Of a stretch of DNA of 23,057 nt, positions 1 through 5,708 are shown piece after piece; the stretch's first letter is position 1; every line of letters begins with the position of its first letter. The DNA lies in assembly GCA_019694835.1 (NCBI GenBank), contig JAIBBE010000192.1, forward strand, positions 1 to 23,057, written 5' to 3'. The notes under the pieces were generated by a model. It saw nothing but the letters and a program-made list of their open reading frames with translations. It was not told the DNA's origin and searched no databases. Made by a program: the position numbers and the translations under genes. This DNA comes from Fimbriimonadaceae bacterium (GTDB taxonomy: Bacteria > Armatimonadota > Fimbriimonadia > Fimbriimonadales > Fimbriimonadaceae).

Positions 1-389
1 TCGGCCCGTGAGTCGCCGGTCATATTCTGGGCGACTGACTTCAGGAATCGGCTGTACCGGAGTCTGGCCTTGCGCTTCGCCTGGTCCAGAACCTCCGGTT
101 GGGGTTCGGGAACGCAGGTCAGGAACAGGCGAGCCAGGCTGTCGGTGAGGGCGAAGACGGCTTGCTGGGTCGTATGAAGGGTCTGTACATCGCGCGAGAC
201 GCGATCAATGCTCGACGCAACCGCTCGCTCCGTCCGGTCCAGGGCCGTTTCGCCGCTGCGCAATTCGTTCTGAAGGGCGGCGCGGATGAAGGCCGTGACG
301 TTGGCGAACCCGCGTTCCTCTGCTGCTTCGCGTACCTGAGCCATCAGGGATTCCGGAAGCCGAAGTTCGAACCTCTCACGAGTCTGCAT
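1..389 (-). CDS. TraJ-like ribbon-helix-helix relaxosome accessory protein (C-terminus off window)
   Basis: The gene starts at ATG 389 (an in-frame TGA lies three codons upstream, so no earlier start is possible) and runs off the left edge after 129 codons. Residues 5-42 form a ribbon-helix-helix domain: the strand RFELRLPES, then two helices up to about ALQNEL. A charged, coiled-coil-like helical stretch follows (about 45-90), then a basic region. The gene diverges from a traK-traL-traM operon, which is the position traJ occupies beside oriT in IncP plasmids, so a role as oriT-binding relaxosome protein and autoregulator is inferred. Sequence similarity to RP4 TraJ itself is not evident by eye; a MobC/CopG-type name would fit equally well. 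In IncP elements the relaxase traI follows traJ, which would lie left of this window. No clear ribosome-binding site is seen. Confidence 0.75.
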   Translation of the reverse strand, partial: MQTRERFELRLPESLMAQVREAAEERGFANVTAFIRAALQNELRSGETALDRTERAVASSIDRVSRDVQTLHTTQQAVFALTDSLARLFLTCVPEPQPEVLDQAKRKARLRYSRFLKSVAQNMTGDSRA

Positions 390-410
390 GAAGTCTCAGA
401 CTTTCTCGGC

Positions 411-451
411 ATACGGCTTTCAGCCGTACGGCAGGCTAGCCTGTGCCGTAT
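411..451. promoter_or_regulatory. Overlapping inverted repeats (four TACGGC half-sites), probable TraJ-type operator/oriT repeat
   Basis: TACGGC occurs at 412-417 and 427-432, and its complement GCCGTA at 423-428 and 445-450. TACGGCT and AGCCGTA (412-418 and 422-428) form a perfect 7-bp repeat around TTC. The outer pair ATACGGC/GCCGTAT spans 411-451 and encloses the 10-bp palindrome AGGCTAGCCT (433-442). It lies just downstream of the putative -10 of the traJ-like gene, so binding by that ribbon-helix-helix protein would both mark oriT and repress its own gene. Confidence 0.6.
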
Positions 452-455
452 GGCC

Positions 456-484
456 ATACTACTTAGAACAGGCCGGTAACACAA
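456..484 (-). promoter_or_regulatory. Putative sigma-70 promoter of the traJ-like gene
   Basis: On the minus strand TTGTGT (484-479) and TAGTAT (461-456) are separated by 17 bp. The predicted transcription start, near 449, falls at the edge of the TACGGC inverted-repeat cluster. Both hexamers are only partial matches to consensus. Confidence 0.35.
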
Positions 485-572
485 GAGAAAAGCGCGCACC
501 AGACGGCTTCCCCTTTATGTTCCACTACCAGCCTGTGTCGCTGTTTATCAGCTCTGGCCTGCGGTCGCGTGG

Positions 573-597
573 GTTTACGGCACTGGGTGGCGTAAAC
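573..597. repeat. 7-bp inverted repeat in the oriT region
   Basis: GTTTACG (573-579) and CGTAAAC (591-597) are perfect inverted copies around an 11-nt GC-rich loop. There is no following T-tract, so a terminator is unlikely. A protein-binding or relaxase-recognition role within oriT is possible. Confidence 0.45.
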
Positions 598-600
598 GAT

Positions 601-636
601 GTGAGACTGCCTGAGAACTGGTGAGAATCGGTGAGA
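601..636 (+). repeat. Four direct repeats NTGAGA phased at exactly 10 bp
   Basis: GTGAGA at 601-606, CTGAGA at 611-616, GTGAGA at 621-626 and GTGAGA at 631-636 lie at exact 10-bp steps, all on one face of the helix. They sit between the inverted repeats and traK, where RP4 has its TraK-binding bent DNA. A binding site for the TraK-like protein is inferred. Confidence 0.6.
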
Positions 637-643
637 GATTGTG

Positions 644-655
644 CAAGCTAGCTTG
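644..655. promoter_or_regulatory. Perfect 12-bp palindrome CAAGCTAGCTTG, putative operator of traKLM
   Basis: The palindrome CAAGCTAGCTTG overlaps the putative -35 of the traK promoter (653-658). The same half-site, CAAGCTAG/CTAGCTTG, makes an 18-bp palindrome at the trbB promoter (3978-3995). The shared site suggests one regulator for both transfer operons. Confidence 0.55.
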
Positions 656-681
656 TATTGTCTGCCAGGCTTTGCTACAAC
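653..681 (+). promoter_or_regulatory. Putative promoter of the traKLM operon
   Basis: TTGTAT (653-658) and TACAAC (676-681) are spaced by 17 bp and end 20 bp before the traK start. The match to consensus is moderate. The -35 overlaps the CAAGCTAGCTTG palindrome. Confidence 0.35.
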
Positions 682-701
682 TCGATCTGAGACGAGAACC
701 G

Positions 702-1091
702 ATGCAACACGACGCGATTCCTGCCTCCCCGAACCTCGACTCGCTCGCTCGCAATCGGCCGGCATGCAAACGGGCGCTGGTTCGGCTGCTGTGGCCTAAG
801 ATCAAGGCCTCGCTTGACGTCGGCCATACCGTTCGAGAGGTGCTGGACAAACTTCGACTGGACGGAATTGAACTGAGCTACCCGAGCCTGTGCAGGTATG
901 TGGCTGAGTTTCGGCGGGGCGAGCCGGCGGCCGCAGAGCCCTCAACCGCGCAGCGATCGCAGGAGAAACCGCCTCGGTTGGAACAGCGGCCGCGGGACCC
1001 GCTTGCCAACGTTCGCCGCCTCACGCAGGAGAAGCCGCCCGGATTTCGCTATCCGGGCACGATGTCTGAAAAGGAGCTATTCGGAGAATGA
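702..1091 (+). CDS. traK: TraK-like oriT-binding protein
   Basis: The gene encodes 129 residues. I chose ATG 702, where the conserved domain begins; an upstream in-frame start at 621 would run through the palindrome and promoter. Residues 25-72 form a helical DNA-binding domain with the pattern WPKIKASLDVGHTVREVLDK, then LSYPSLCRYVAEFRRG, as in the TraK family of IncP plasmids. The tail is rich in Arg, Pro and Gln and ends PGFRYPGTMSEKELFGE. In RP4, TraK binds and bends oriT DNA next to nic to help form the relaxosome. The gene directly precedes traL (ATGA overlap) and diverges from the traJ-like gene across the probable oriT, exactly as in IncP Tra1. The similarity was recognised by pattern and context, not by alignment. 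Confidence 0.75.
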   Translation: MQHDAIPASPNLDSLARNRPACKRALVRLLWPKIKASLDVGHTVREVLDKLRLDGIELSYPSLCRYVAEFRRGEPAAAEPSTAQRSQEKPPRLEQRPRDPLANVRRLTQEKPPGFRYPGTMSEKELFGE

Positions 1092-1870
1092 AAACGACAA
1101 CCTTAAACGGTGCGGTCGCCGGTCTTCCCGCCGCCGGGAGCGCGATGGCCACCGGCGCCGTACACTTCGTCTTGCAGGGTAAAGGGGGCGTCGGCAAGAG
1201 CTTCGTCGCCTCCATCCTCGGCCAGTACTTTCGTGAACGCAACCGGAACGCGCATTGCGTGGACACCGACCCGGTGAATCAGACCTTTGCTCAGTACCGC
1301 GACCTGGCTGTGCAGCGACTGGATCTGCTGGTGGATGGCGCGGTCGATCAGCGGGCGTTCGACGGCCTGGTCGAACGGCTGCTGATGGAGGATGGCCTGT
1401 TCGTCGTGGACAACGGCGCGTCCACATTTATTCCGATGTGGAACTATATCCTGGAGAATGACCTGGTTCACGTGCTGCGGGACTCCGGGAGGAACCTGTT
1501 TGTGCATAGCGTGATCACCGGCGGGCAGGCCTTAACGGATACGCTCACGGGATTTGCCAAGCTGGCAGAGACGACCCCGGACCAGAACATCGTGATCTGG
1601 GTGAACGAGTACTTCGGCAAGGTGGAGCGGGATGGGCGTCCGCTGAGCGAATTGCCGGTTTACCGCGACCATGTGGAGAAGATCTGGGGCTCGGTCGCGA
1701 TCCCACGGAGGAATCGCGATACCTTTGGCCGCGATGTTGAGGATATGCTTCGGCGCAAGATGACGTTCCGGCAGGCGCTGGAAGGAAGCGACTTGCCGAT
1801 CATGGTTCGTCAACGGCTCAAGGTCGTGCAGCGGGAGTTGTTCGAGCAGTTGGACGACCTGGTGATTTGA
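1088..1870 (+). CDS. traL: TraL, ParA/MinD-like P-loop ATPase of IncP Tra1 region
   Basis: The product has 260 residues. A deviant Walker A motif, GKGGVGKS, lies at residues 31-38, after VHFVLQ. It is followed by DTDPVNQTF, VVDNGAS and TGGQALTDTL, the characteristic order of IncP TraL proteins. The C-terminus with TFGRDVEDML and IMVRQRLKVV also matches that family. The role of TraL in RP4 transfer is auxiliary and not well defined; it is an ATPase of the MinD/ParA superfamily and not a partition protein. ATG 1088 overlaps the traK stop (ATGA) with AAGGAG 11 bp upstream. ATG 1145 would remove a 19-residue extension and start close to where RP4 TraL starts, so it remains an alternative. traM follows after 10 bp. 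Confidence 0.9.
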   Translation: MKTTTLNGAVAGLPAAGSAMATGAVHFVLQGKGGVGKSFVASILGQYFRERNRNAHCVDTDPVNQTFAQYRDLAVQRLDLLVDGAVDQRAFDGLVERLLMEDGLFVVDNGASTFIPMWNYILENDLVHVLRDSGRNLFVHSVITGGQALTDTLTGFAKLAETTPDQNIVIWVNEYFGKVERDGRPLSELPVYRDHVEKIWGSVAIPRRNRDTFGRDVEDMLRRKMTFRQALEGSDLPIMVRQRLKVVQRELFEQLDDLVI

Positions 1871-1880
1871 GGACGGCACA

Positions 1881-2234
1881 ATGGATCGGAAACGTGTGAT
1901 CGGCGAGGTTGCGGCCCGTCATGGGGTCCGCTTGGAGGAGGATGATCCGGCGTTCCTCCTGGTGACCATCGCTGAGATCGCGCTACGGGACGCACAGGTC
2001 GAGTTCGTGGATGCGGTTCGAAAGTCGATCGCCGACCACGAGGCGGCAGCCGAGCGTTTGCAGACACGGCTCGGAGTGACGCTCGGTGAGTTGATGCGTC
2101 GGCAATTGATTCACGGTGAGTCGCCCCGCACCAGATTCAGGCCAACCATGGCGGGGAGCGTCGTCGCTGTCGGCCTGCTGGTCGGACTGGTTTTGTTCAT
2201 CGCTGGCTTTCTGCTTGGCGGGAGGTACTTGTGA
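1881..2234 (+). CDS. traM: TraM-like conjugal transfer protein with C-terminal membrane anchor
   Basis: The product has 117 residues. The N-terminus (about 4-35) reads VIGEVAARHGVRLEEDDPAF, the pattern of IncP TraM proteins (a short helix, HGV, then DDP). A helical, probably coiled-coil section follows (36-75), then a basic linker and one clear transmembrane segment at about 92-113 ending in GGRYL. The cytoplasmic N-terminus and C-terminal anchor suggest a membrane-tethered helper. GGACGG precedes the ATG at 1881, 10 bp after traL. The gene is third in the traK-L-M operon, the same order as RP4 Tra1. Its function in RP4 is auxiliary and not known in detail, so none is claimed here. Confidence 0.75.
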   Translation: MDRKRVIGEVAARHGVRLEEDDPAFLLVTIAEIALRDAQVEFVDAVRKSIADHEAAAERLQTRLGVTLGELMRRQLIHGESPRTRFRPTMAGSVVAVGLLVGLVLFIAGFLLGGRYL

Positions 2235-2368
2235 GTTTTCGACCTTGGCTGATCCTGGCGTGCCTCTTCGGCCCCCGGTTCGGGGCAGCGCTGTTCGTAA
2301 GCTTCTACGCCGGCGGAATTGTGCTGCTGGCGGTGCTCATAGGTCTTGTGATGTCAATGACGCTTTGA
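2231..2368 (+). CDS. Small hydrophobic membrane protein, fourth gene of tra operon
   Basis: This is a 45-residue reading frame from GTG 2231, overlapping the traM stop (2232-2234), with GGGAGG at 2220-2225 at good spacing. It begins MSFRPWLIL, has a basic patch GPRFG, and carries one or two hydrophobic segments (about 6-13 and 21-44). The translational coupling and strong ribosome-binding site support a real gene despite its length. I recognise no family. It occupies the place after traM and could be a membrane partner of TraM, which also has a C-terminal membrane segment. Function unknown. Confidence 0.55.
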   Translation: MSFRPWLILACLFGPRFGAALFVSFYAGGIVLLAVLIGLVMSMTL

Positions 2369-2402
2369 CTCGCTCCTGTAGTCCCAGTTCCCGTACTTTC
2401 CG

Positions 2403-2427
2403 CCGCCGATGGCGGTCGGGATCGACC
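2403..2427. terminator. Overlapping small hairpins between convergent genes, possible bidirectional terminator
   Basis: CCGCC-GAT-GGCGG (2403-2415) and GGTCG-GGAT-CGACC (2414-2427) overlap in the gap between the tra operon and the convergent minus-strand pair. Neither is followed by a T-run, so an intrinsic terminator is only a weak possibility. The rest of 2369-2472 shows nothing. Confidence 0.2.
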
Positions 2428-2472
2428 CGTACAAGCCGACTTCTCAGGAAACGAATGGGGTCTCCTTACCGC

Positions 2473-2948
2473 CTACGAGCCCACCTCCCGGTACGGCAGC
2501 AGTGCAGCAAGTTTGGCACTGATCGGCTGGACCTCCGGGCACCTGAACCAGCCATAGGACCACTGCATTGGCCGCTGCGGGTCGAAGTAGTGGAAATAGA
2601 AGGCTGCCCTTCCGAACTGCAGCCCTTTCGCCCGCACTCTAGACCGCGAGCAAGAACCCGGCACCCATCCACGTCCAGCAGCGCCTCATCGTACGCGACC
2701 TGCCACGCTTTGCTCGGAGCCTGTTCCATCTCTTGGGTGAAATGGTCGAAGCGGAACCGCTCATCAGCGCCGCTCACCACGACATCGAACAACACCAACG
2801 GGATGCACCGTCCGATGTAGTCGAGCACCGAAGTAAATGTGTCGGAATAGGCATGGCCAACAAGGTAGAAATCTTGCAGGCTCTGGCGCGGTTCGCTGTC
2901 GAACCCGGGAACCCTGTACACGCCCAGAAGTTCTATCGCCGGCTCCAT
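2473..2948 (-). pseudogene. Frameshifted gene of unknown function downstream of primase
   Basis: An open frame starts at ATG 2948 (GAGG seven bases upstream) and reads MEPAIELLGVYRVPGF through YDEALLDVDGCRVLAR. It then becomes low-quality sequence. The -1 frame from about 2660 down to TAG 2473 reads protein-like: KGLQFGRAAFYFHYFD, then MQWSYGWFRCPEV. Joined, the two make about 158 residues, with the shift between roughly 2665 and 2610; this is consistent with one lost base. A GTG at 3047 overlapping the primase stop would add 33 poor-looking residues. The gene probably shares the primase transcript. I do not recognise the family. A sequencing error or a programmed -1 shift are alternatives to true decay. 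Confidence 0.6.
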
Positions 2949-3046
2949 AACCAGCCTCAATTGTGCCCCAGCACCGGTTCTGGAGTTGTGGCGCCCGAAG
3001 TCGCTCGATGTCTTTCGCCGTCGGGGAGCCCGGGGGCTGCCGGTCA

Positions 3047-3922
3047 CTACCGCGCGCGTGAACTGAGGACGTCGTACGCCTTCTTGAAAGTCCTTTCGAT
3101 ATACTGCGCCTGGCGTTTCTCAGTCCCCTTGTGTCGAAGATCTCTGGCGCAGAGAACGGCCCTGACCTCGGATTCCGGAGTACCGTGGGCCAAAGCGTAA
3201 ACAGCGTACGCCAAGTCTATGCGGGTGTTGTCACCCCCATAGACGGGGTTGGCCCGAAATGACTCGATCGACTTCAGCCCGCTGCGGGTTCGATTTCGTT
3301 GGCTGGGACGTTGCGAAATCGCTTGTGGCACCCTGGCACGCTGAACTTTTGCAGCCACTTCCGCCAGGAACTGTTCGGATTGGGCGTATTGCTGACCGCT
3401 CGCCTCGATCAGACGAACGAACGGATAGCGACCGTCCGACTCCTGATACTTCTGCTTACGGTTGGTCAGGCCCGCTAATCTCCCGAAGTGTCGCCAGTCG
3501 GCGGCACCCTTGTCGCCGCCGAACTTCTCGGCGAGCGCTCGGGCGGTCGCCGTCGATTCCGCCTTCGGCAGAATGCGGCCGTGGTTCAGCCAGGCTTGGA
3601 AGTTGCCGGGCGAGGTTTCGACGACCACCGCCGGTTCGAAGCCTTCGGCCTTCATCCGTTGGACGGACGCGGCGGAGAGGTCATCGACCAGACTGAGCGG
3701 GTGCTCGCCTTTGGGCCGGATGTAGATGTTCCGACCCTGACTGTTCTGATACTTGAGCCAGCCGACCGATTTGAGCAACGTAGCCTTATCCCAAGTTCGG
3801 GGGAGCATTTCGGGTTCGTTTGGGCCTCCTTCGACCGCCGGCTTGTAGAGTCCCACCTCGAAGACCTCGACGCCCATGGCGTCTGCTTGCCGGGTCACGG
3901 CATCCAGCGTCAGGCGATTCAT
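3047..3922 (-). CDS. RepB-like DNA primase
   Basis: The product has 291 residues from ATG 3922, which has GGAGGT at the right distance; the longer frame from 3976 lacks such a site. The family is the RepB/RSF1010 primase domain: GWLKYQNSQGRNIYIRP (54-70), LVDDLS with an acidic pair D80-D81, VETSPGNFQAWL (101-112) and ADWRHFGRLAGLTNRK with D142 (141-156). In RSF1010 RepB' an Asp pair and a later Asp are catalytic, and the same arrangement is visible here. Such primases lay primers on the single strand that enters the recipient and are common on mobile elements, often fused to relaxases; here the domain is free-standing with a basic C-terminal half (about 205-291). It is transcribed against both transfer operons and diverges from trbB over a shared control region. 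Confidence 0.88.
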   Translation of the reverse strand: MNRLTLDAVTRQADAMGVEVFEVGLYKPAVEGGPNEPEMLPRTWDKATLLKSVGWLKYQNSQGRNIYIRPKGEHPLSLVDDLSAASVQRMKAEGFEPAVVVETSPGNFQAWLNHGRILPKAESTATARALAEKFGGDKGAADWRHFGRLAGLTNRKQKYQESDGRYPFVRLIEASGQQYAQSEQFLAEVAAKVQRARVPQAISQRPSQRNRTRSGLKSIESFRANPVYGGDNTRIDLAYAVYALAHGTPESEVRAVLCARDLRHKGTEKRQAQYIERTFKKAYDVLSSRAR

Positions 3923-3947
3923 TTCGGTACCTCCTCGCGTTTTACGG

Positions 3948-3995
3948 TTGACAAGCGCACCGGAGTGCGTCGACAATCTAGCTTGTACAAGCTAG
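3948..3995 (+). promoter_or_regulatory. trbB promoter with 18-bp palindromic operator at the transcription start
   Basis: TTGACA (3948-3953) is a perfect -35 element; GACAAT (3972-3977) lies 18 bp downstream as the -10. The perfect 18-bp palindrome CTAGCTTGTACAAGCTAG covers 3978-3995, where transcription should start, and ends one base before the trbB ATG. A protein bound there would block both transcription and access to the start codon. CAAGCTAGC is shared with the traK control region (644-652). No ribosome-binding site precedes trbB, so its message may be leaderless or nearly so. Confidence 0.65.
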
Positions 3996-3996
3996 C

Positions 3997-5043
3997 ATGA
4001 GCAGTCAAGCGGTAAACAGCCGGTCAGTTCTGGAATGCGCGGATCATCGTGCCCGGCTGGATGCGAAGCTCCGGCGGGAGCTAGGCGACTCCGTGCTGTC
4101 GGCTCTGAACGATCCCCAGACCGAAGACATCGTGCTGAACCCAGATGGCCGGTTGTGGGTGAAGCGGCAGGGGGACGGGTTTTCGTACGCGGGCGCGATG
4201 TTTGCGGCTCAGGCCCAGGCGGCGATTGGAACCATTGCAGCCCAGCGTGGGACCGTGGTGAACTACGACCGCCCGATCCTCGAGACGGAGTTGCCGATCG
4301 ACGGGAGTCGTTTCGAAGGCATCGTGCCTCCTGTGGTTCGGCGACCATCCTTCGCTATCCGGCTTCGGCCCCGAAAGGTGTTCACACTGGAGGATTACGA
4401 GGCGGAGGAGATCCTGAGTTTGGCGGGAGATCCCCGGAATCAGCAGCGTCGTCGACGCTCCTTTTCCGAGACCGTCCGCGGCTTTAGCCAGGCGGAGGTC
4501 CTCCGGGCGGCGATACGACAGCGCAAAAACATTCTGATCGTCGGCTCAACCGGGTCAGGTAAGACCACGCTGGTGAATGCAGTTCTGGAGACCATTGCCC
4601 GAACTTCCCCGTGCGACCGGGTGGTGACGATCGAGGACACGATGGAGCTCCAGTGCCCGGTCGAGAACTATGTGGACCTCCGGGCGGTGGCTGGCGTGAC
4701 CATGCTCGATTGCCTGCGCGCCTGCATGCGTCTGAAGCCGACCCGAATCGTGGTCGGCGAGGTTCGCGGGGCCGAAGCTCACGTGATGCTAAAGAGCTGG
4801 AACACCGGGCATCCCGGAGGCGTTGCGACGATTCACGCGAACGATGCGCTCAGTGGCCTGGTGCGGTTAGAGAGTCTCGTGGCTGAGGCGACTTCGGCTC
4901 CTCAGCAACCCCTTATCGGTGAAGCTGTCGATCTGGTGGTCTTCATCGACGCGGAATCGAGTTTGGCGGCTGGCCGGAAGGTGCGGGAGCTGCTGGTTGT
5001 GACCGGGTATGACGACGGTCGGTACCAGGTCGAGTATGTCTGA
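3997..5043 (+). CDS. trbB: TrbB, VirB11-type secretion ATPase
   Basis: The product has 348 residues, slightly longer than RP4 TrbB. The N-terminal domain (about 20-140) has the VirB11/GspE-like pattern DIVLNPDGRLWV and LPIDGSRFEGIVPP. Walker A GSTGSGKT is at 183-190 (K189), then TIEDTMELQ, an Asp box/Walker B region RIVVGEVRGAE (about 249-259) and the His box GHPGGVATIHAN. As a hexameric cytoplasmic ATPase it powers pilus assembly and substrate transfer together with TrbE. It is the first gene of the trbB-I operon. ATG 3997 directly follows the 18-bp palindrome without a Shine-Dalgarno site; no better downstream start is seen because the conserved region begins early. An insert around DPRNQQRRRRSF is basic and may be variable. 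Confidence 0.95.
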   Translation: MSSQAVNSRSVLECADHRARLDAKLRRELGDSVLSALNDPQTEDIVLNPDGRLWVKRQGDGFSYAGAMFAAQAQAAIGTIAAQRGTVVNYDRPILETELPIDGSRFEGIVPPVVRRPSFAIRLRPRKVFTLEDYEAEEILSLAGDPRNQQRRRRSFSETVRGFSQAEVLRAAIRQRKNILIVGSTGSGKTTLVNAVLETIARTSPCDRVVTIEDTMELQCPVENYVDLRAVAGVTMLDCLRACMRLKPTRIVVGEVRGAEAHVMLKSWNTGHPGGVATIHANDALSGLVRLESLVAEATSAPQQPLIGEAVDLVVFIDAESSLAAGRKVRELLVVTGYDDGRYQVEYV

Positions 5044-5065
5044 CTGAATCCCTTTGGAGGTACGA

Positions 5066-5383
5066 ATGAACTCACTTTTCAGGCGAGTCCTGCCGGTTCC
5101 CTTGCTGCCGCTCATGAGCCAGTCTGCCTGGGCGGGCGGCGGTGGCGGTGGTTTGCCGTGGGAGACGCCACTCAACATGGTTGCGCAGTCCTTGACCGGC
5201 CCGGTTGCGCTATCTATCTCGCTCATCGCGCTGATGGTGGCCGGCGGAACGCTCGTCTTCGGCGGTGAACTGAGCGAGTTTGCGCGCCGCTCCTGCGTGG
5301 CGGTACTGGCAATCGCCTTTCTGGTACTCGGGGCCGGGTTCATGACCAGCCTGTTCGGCGTCGGCGGGGCATCGGTGATTTAG
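5066..5383 (+). CDS. trbC: TrbC, conjugative pilin precursor
   Basis: The product has 105 residues from ATG 5066, with GGAGG in front. A long signal peptide ends near SAWA|GGGGGG (about 20-25). LPWETPLNMVAQSLTGPVA follows, then two transmembrane helices separated by the short basic turn GELSEFARRS, as in TrbC/VirB2 pilins. RP4 TrbC, as I remember it, has a C-terminal extension that is removed before TraF joins the ends; this protein stops right after SLFGVGGASVI and lacks that extension. No traF-like gene is in the window. The pilin subunit would build the extracellular mating pilus. The gene starts 22 bp after trbB and 8 bp before trbD. Confidence 0.9.
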   Translation: MNSLFRRVLPVPLLPLMSQSAWAGGGGGGLPWETPLNMVAQSLTGPVALSISLIALMVAGGTLVFGGELSEFARRSCVAVLAIAFLVLGAGFMTSLFGVGGASVI

Positions 5384-5391
5384 GAGGCCTT

Positions 5392-5703
5392 ATGGAAAAG
5401 CCGCGGGAGGTTGTGATTCACCAAAGCGCCAATCGGCCGCACCTGCTGCTTGGCGGAGACCGGGAACTTGTGCTGTTCGCGGCCCTGCTCTCGGCAATGC
5501 TGATCTTTGCACTGGTGACATGGTGGGCCGTTGCCACGGGCATCGGGCTTTGGTTCCTGTCAGTTGCTGTACTGAGCCGCATGGGAAAGGCCGATCCCCT
5601 CCTCCGGCGCGTCTATCTACGCCACCTGCGGTACCGGCCGTTCTATCCCGCAAAGGGCGGGGTCCACGGTCGACCGGTCACAACACCTCGAAGTTGGAGG
5701 TAG
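5392..5703 (+). CDS. trbD: TrbD, VirB3-like inner-membrane protein
   Basis: The product has 103 residues, the usual size for the TrbD/VirB3 family. It opens with VVIHQSANRPHLLLGGDREL, a conserved lead-in before the hydrophobic hairpin (about 25-62). The basic stretch LLRRVYLRHLRYRPFYPAKG follows, as is typical for the cytoplasmic tail. VirB3 proteins sit in the inner membrane and work with the VirB4 ATPase, here trbE directly downstream. AGGAGG precedes ATG 5392 at good spacing. A second frame that extends trbE upstream through this gene is a shadow. Confidence 0.9.
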   Translation: MEKPREVVIHQSANRPHLLLGGDRELVLFAALLSAMLIFALVTWWAVATGIGLWFLSVAVLSRMGKADPLLRRVYLRHLRYRPFYPAKGGVHGRPVTTPRSWR

Positions 5704-5708
5704 GAAGC

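Larger units (their letters stand above)
390..701. other. oriT: Probable oriT / divergent control region between traJ-like gene and traK
   Basis: This 312-bp gene-free stretch separates the traJ-like gene from traK, the place where RP4-type plasmids carry oriT. It holds a cluster of TACGGC inverted repeats (411-451), a 7-bp inverted repeat with an 11-nt loop (573-597), four TGAGA repeats at exact 10-bp spacing (601-636) and a 12-bp palindrome (644-655). The expected order inverted repeat, nic, TraK-binding region, traK is present. The nic site is not certain. A segment at about 452-476 (GGCC...CCGG) has the spacing I remember for RP4 around nic, which would put the nick near 470. CCTG sequences at about 531-534 and 558-561 are closer to the IncP nic core. 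Short reading frames here look non-coding. Confidence 0.65.

Noticed and set aside
1088..1870. ParA plasmid partition protein
   Set aside because: The Walker A motif fits, but the DTDPVNQTF, VVDNGAS and RQRLKVV motifs and traK/traM neighbours identify IncP TraL; no parB is adjacent.
2116..2820. 234-residue plus-strand open frame over traM and the unknown gene
   Set aside because: Arg/Ser/Pro-rich composition, overlaps two better-supported coding regions in other frames.
3488..4000. 170-residue plus-strand open frame across the primase gene
   Set aside because: Antisense to the primase, which carries recognisable motifs; it also runs through the trbB control region.
5520..5708. Upstream extension of TrbE to 881 residues
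   Set aside because: It passes through trbD in another frame; ATG 5709 has a proper ribosome-binding site and a conserved N-terminus.
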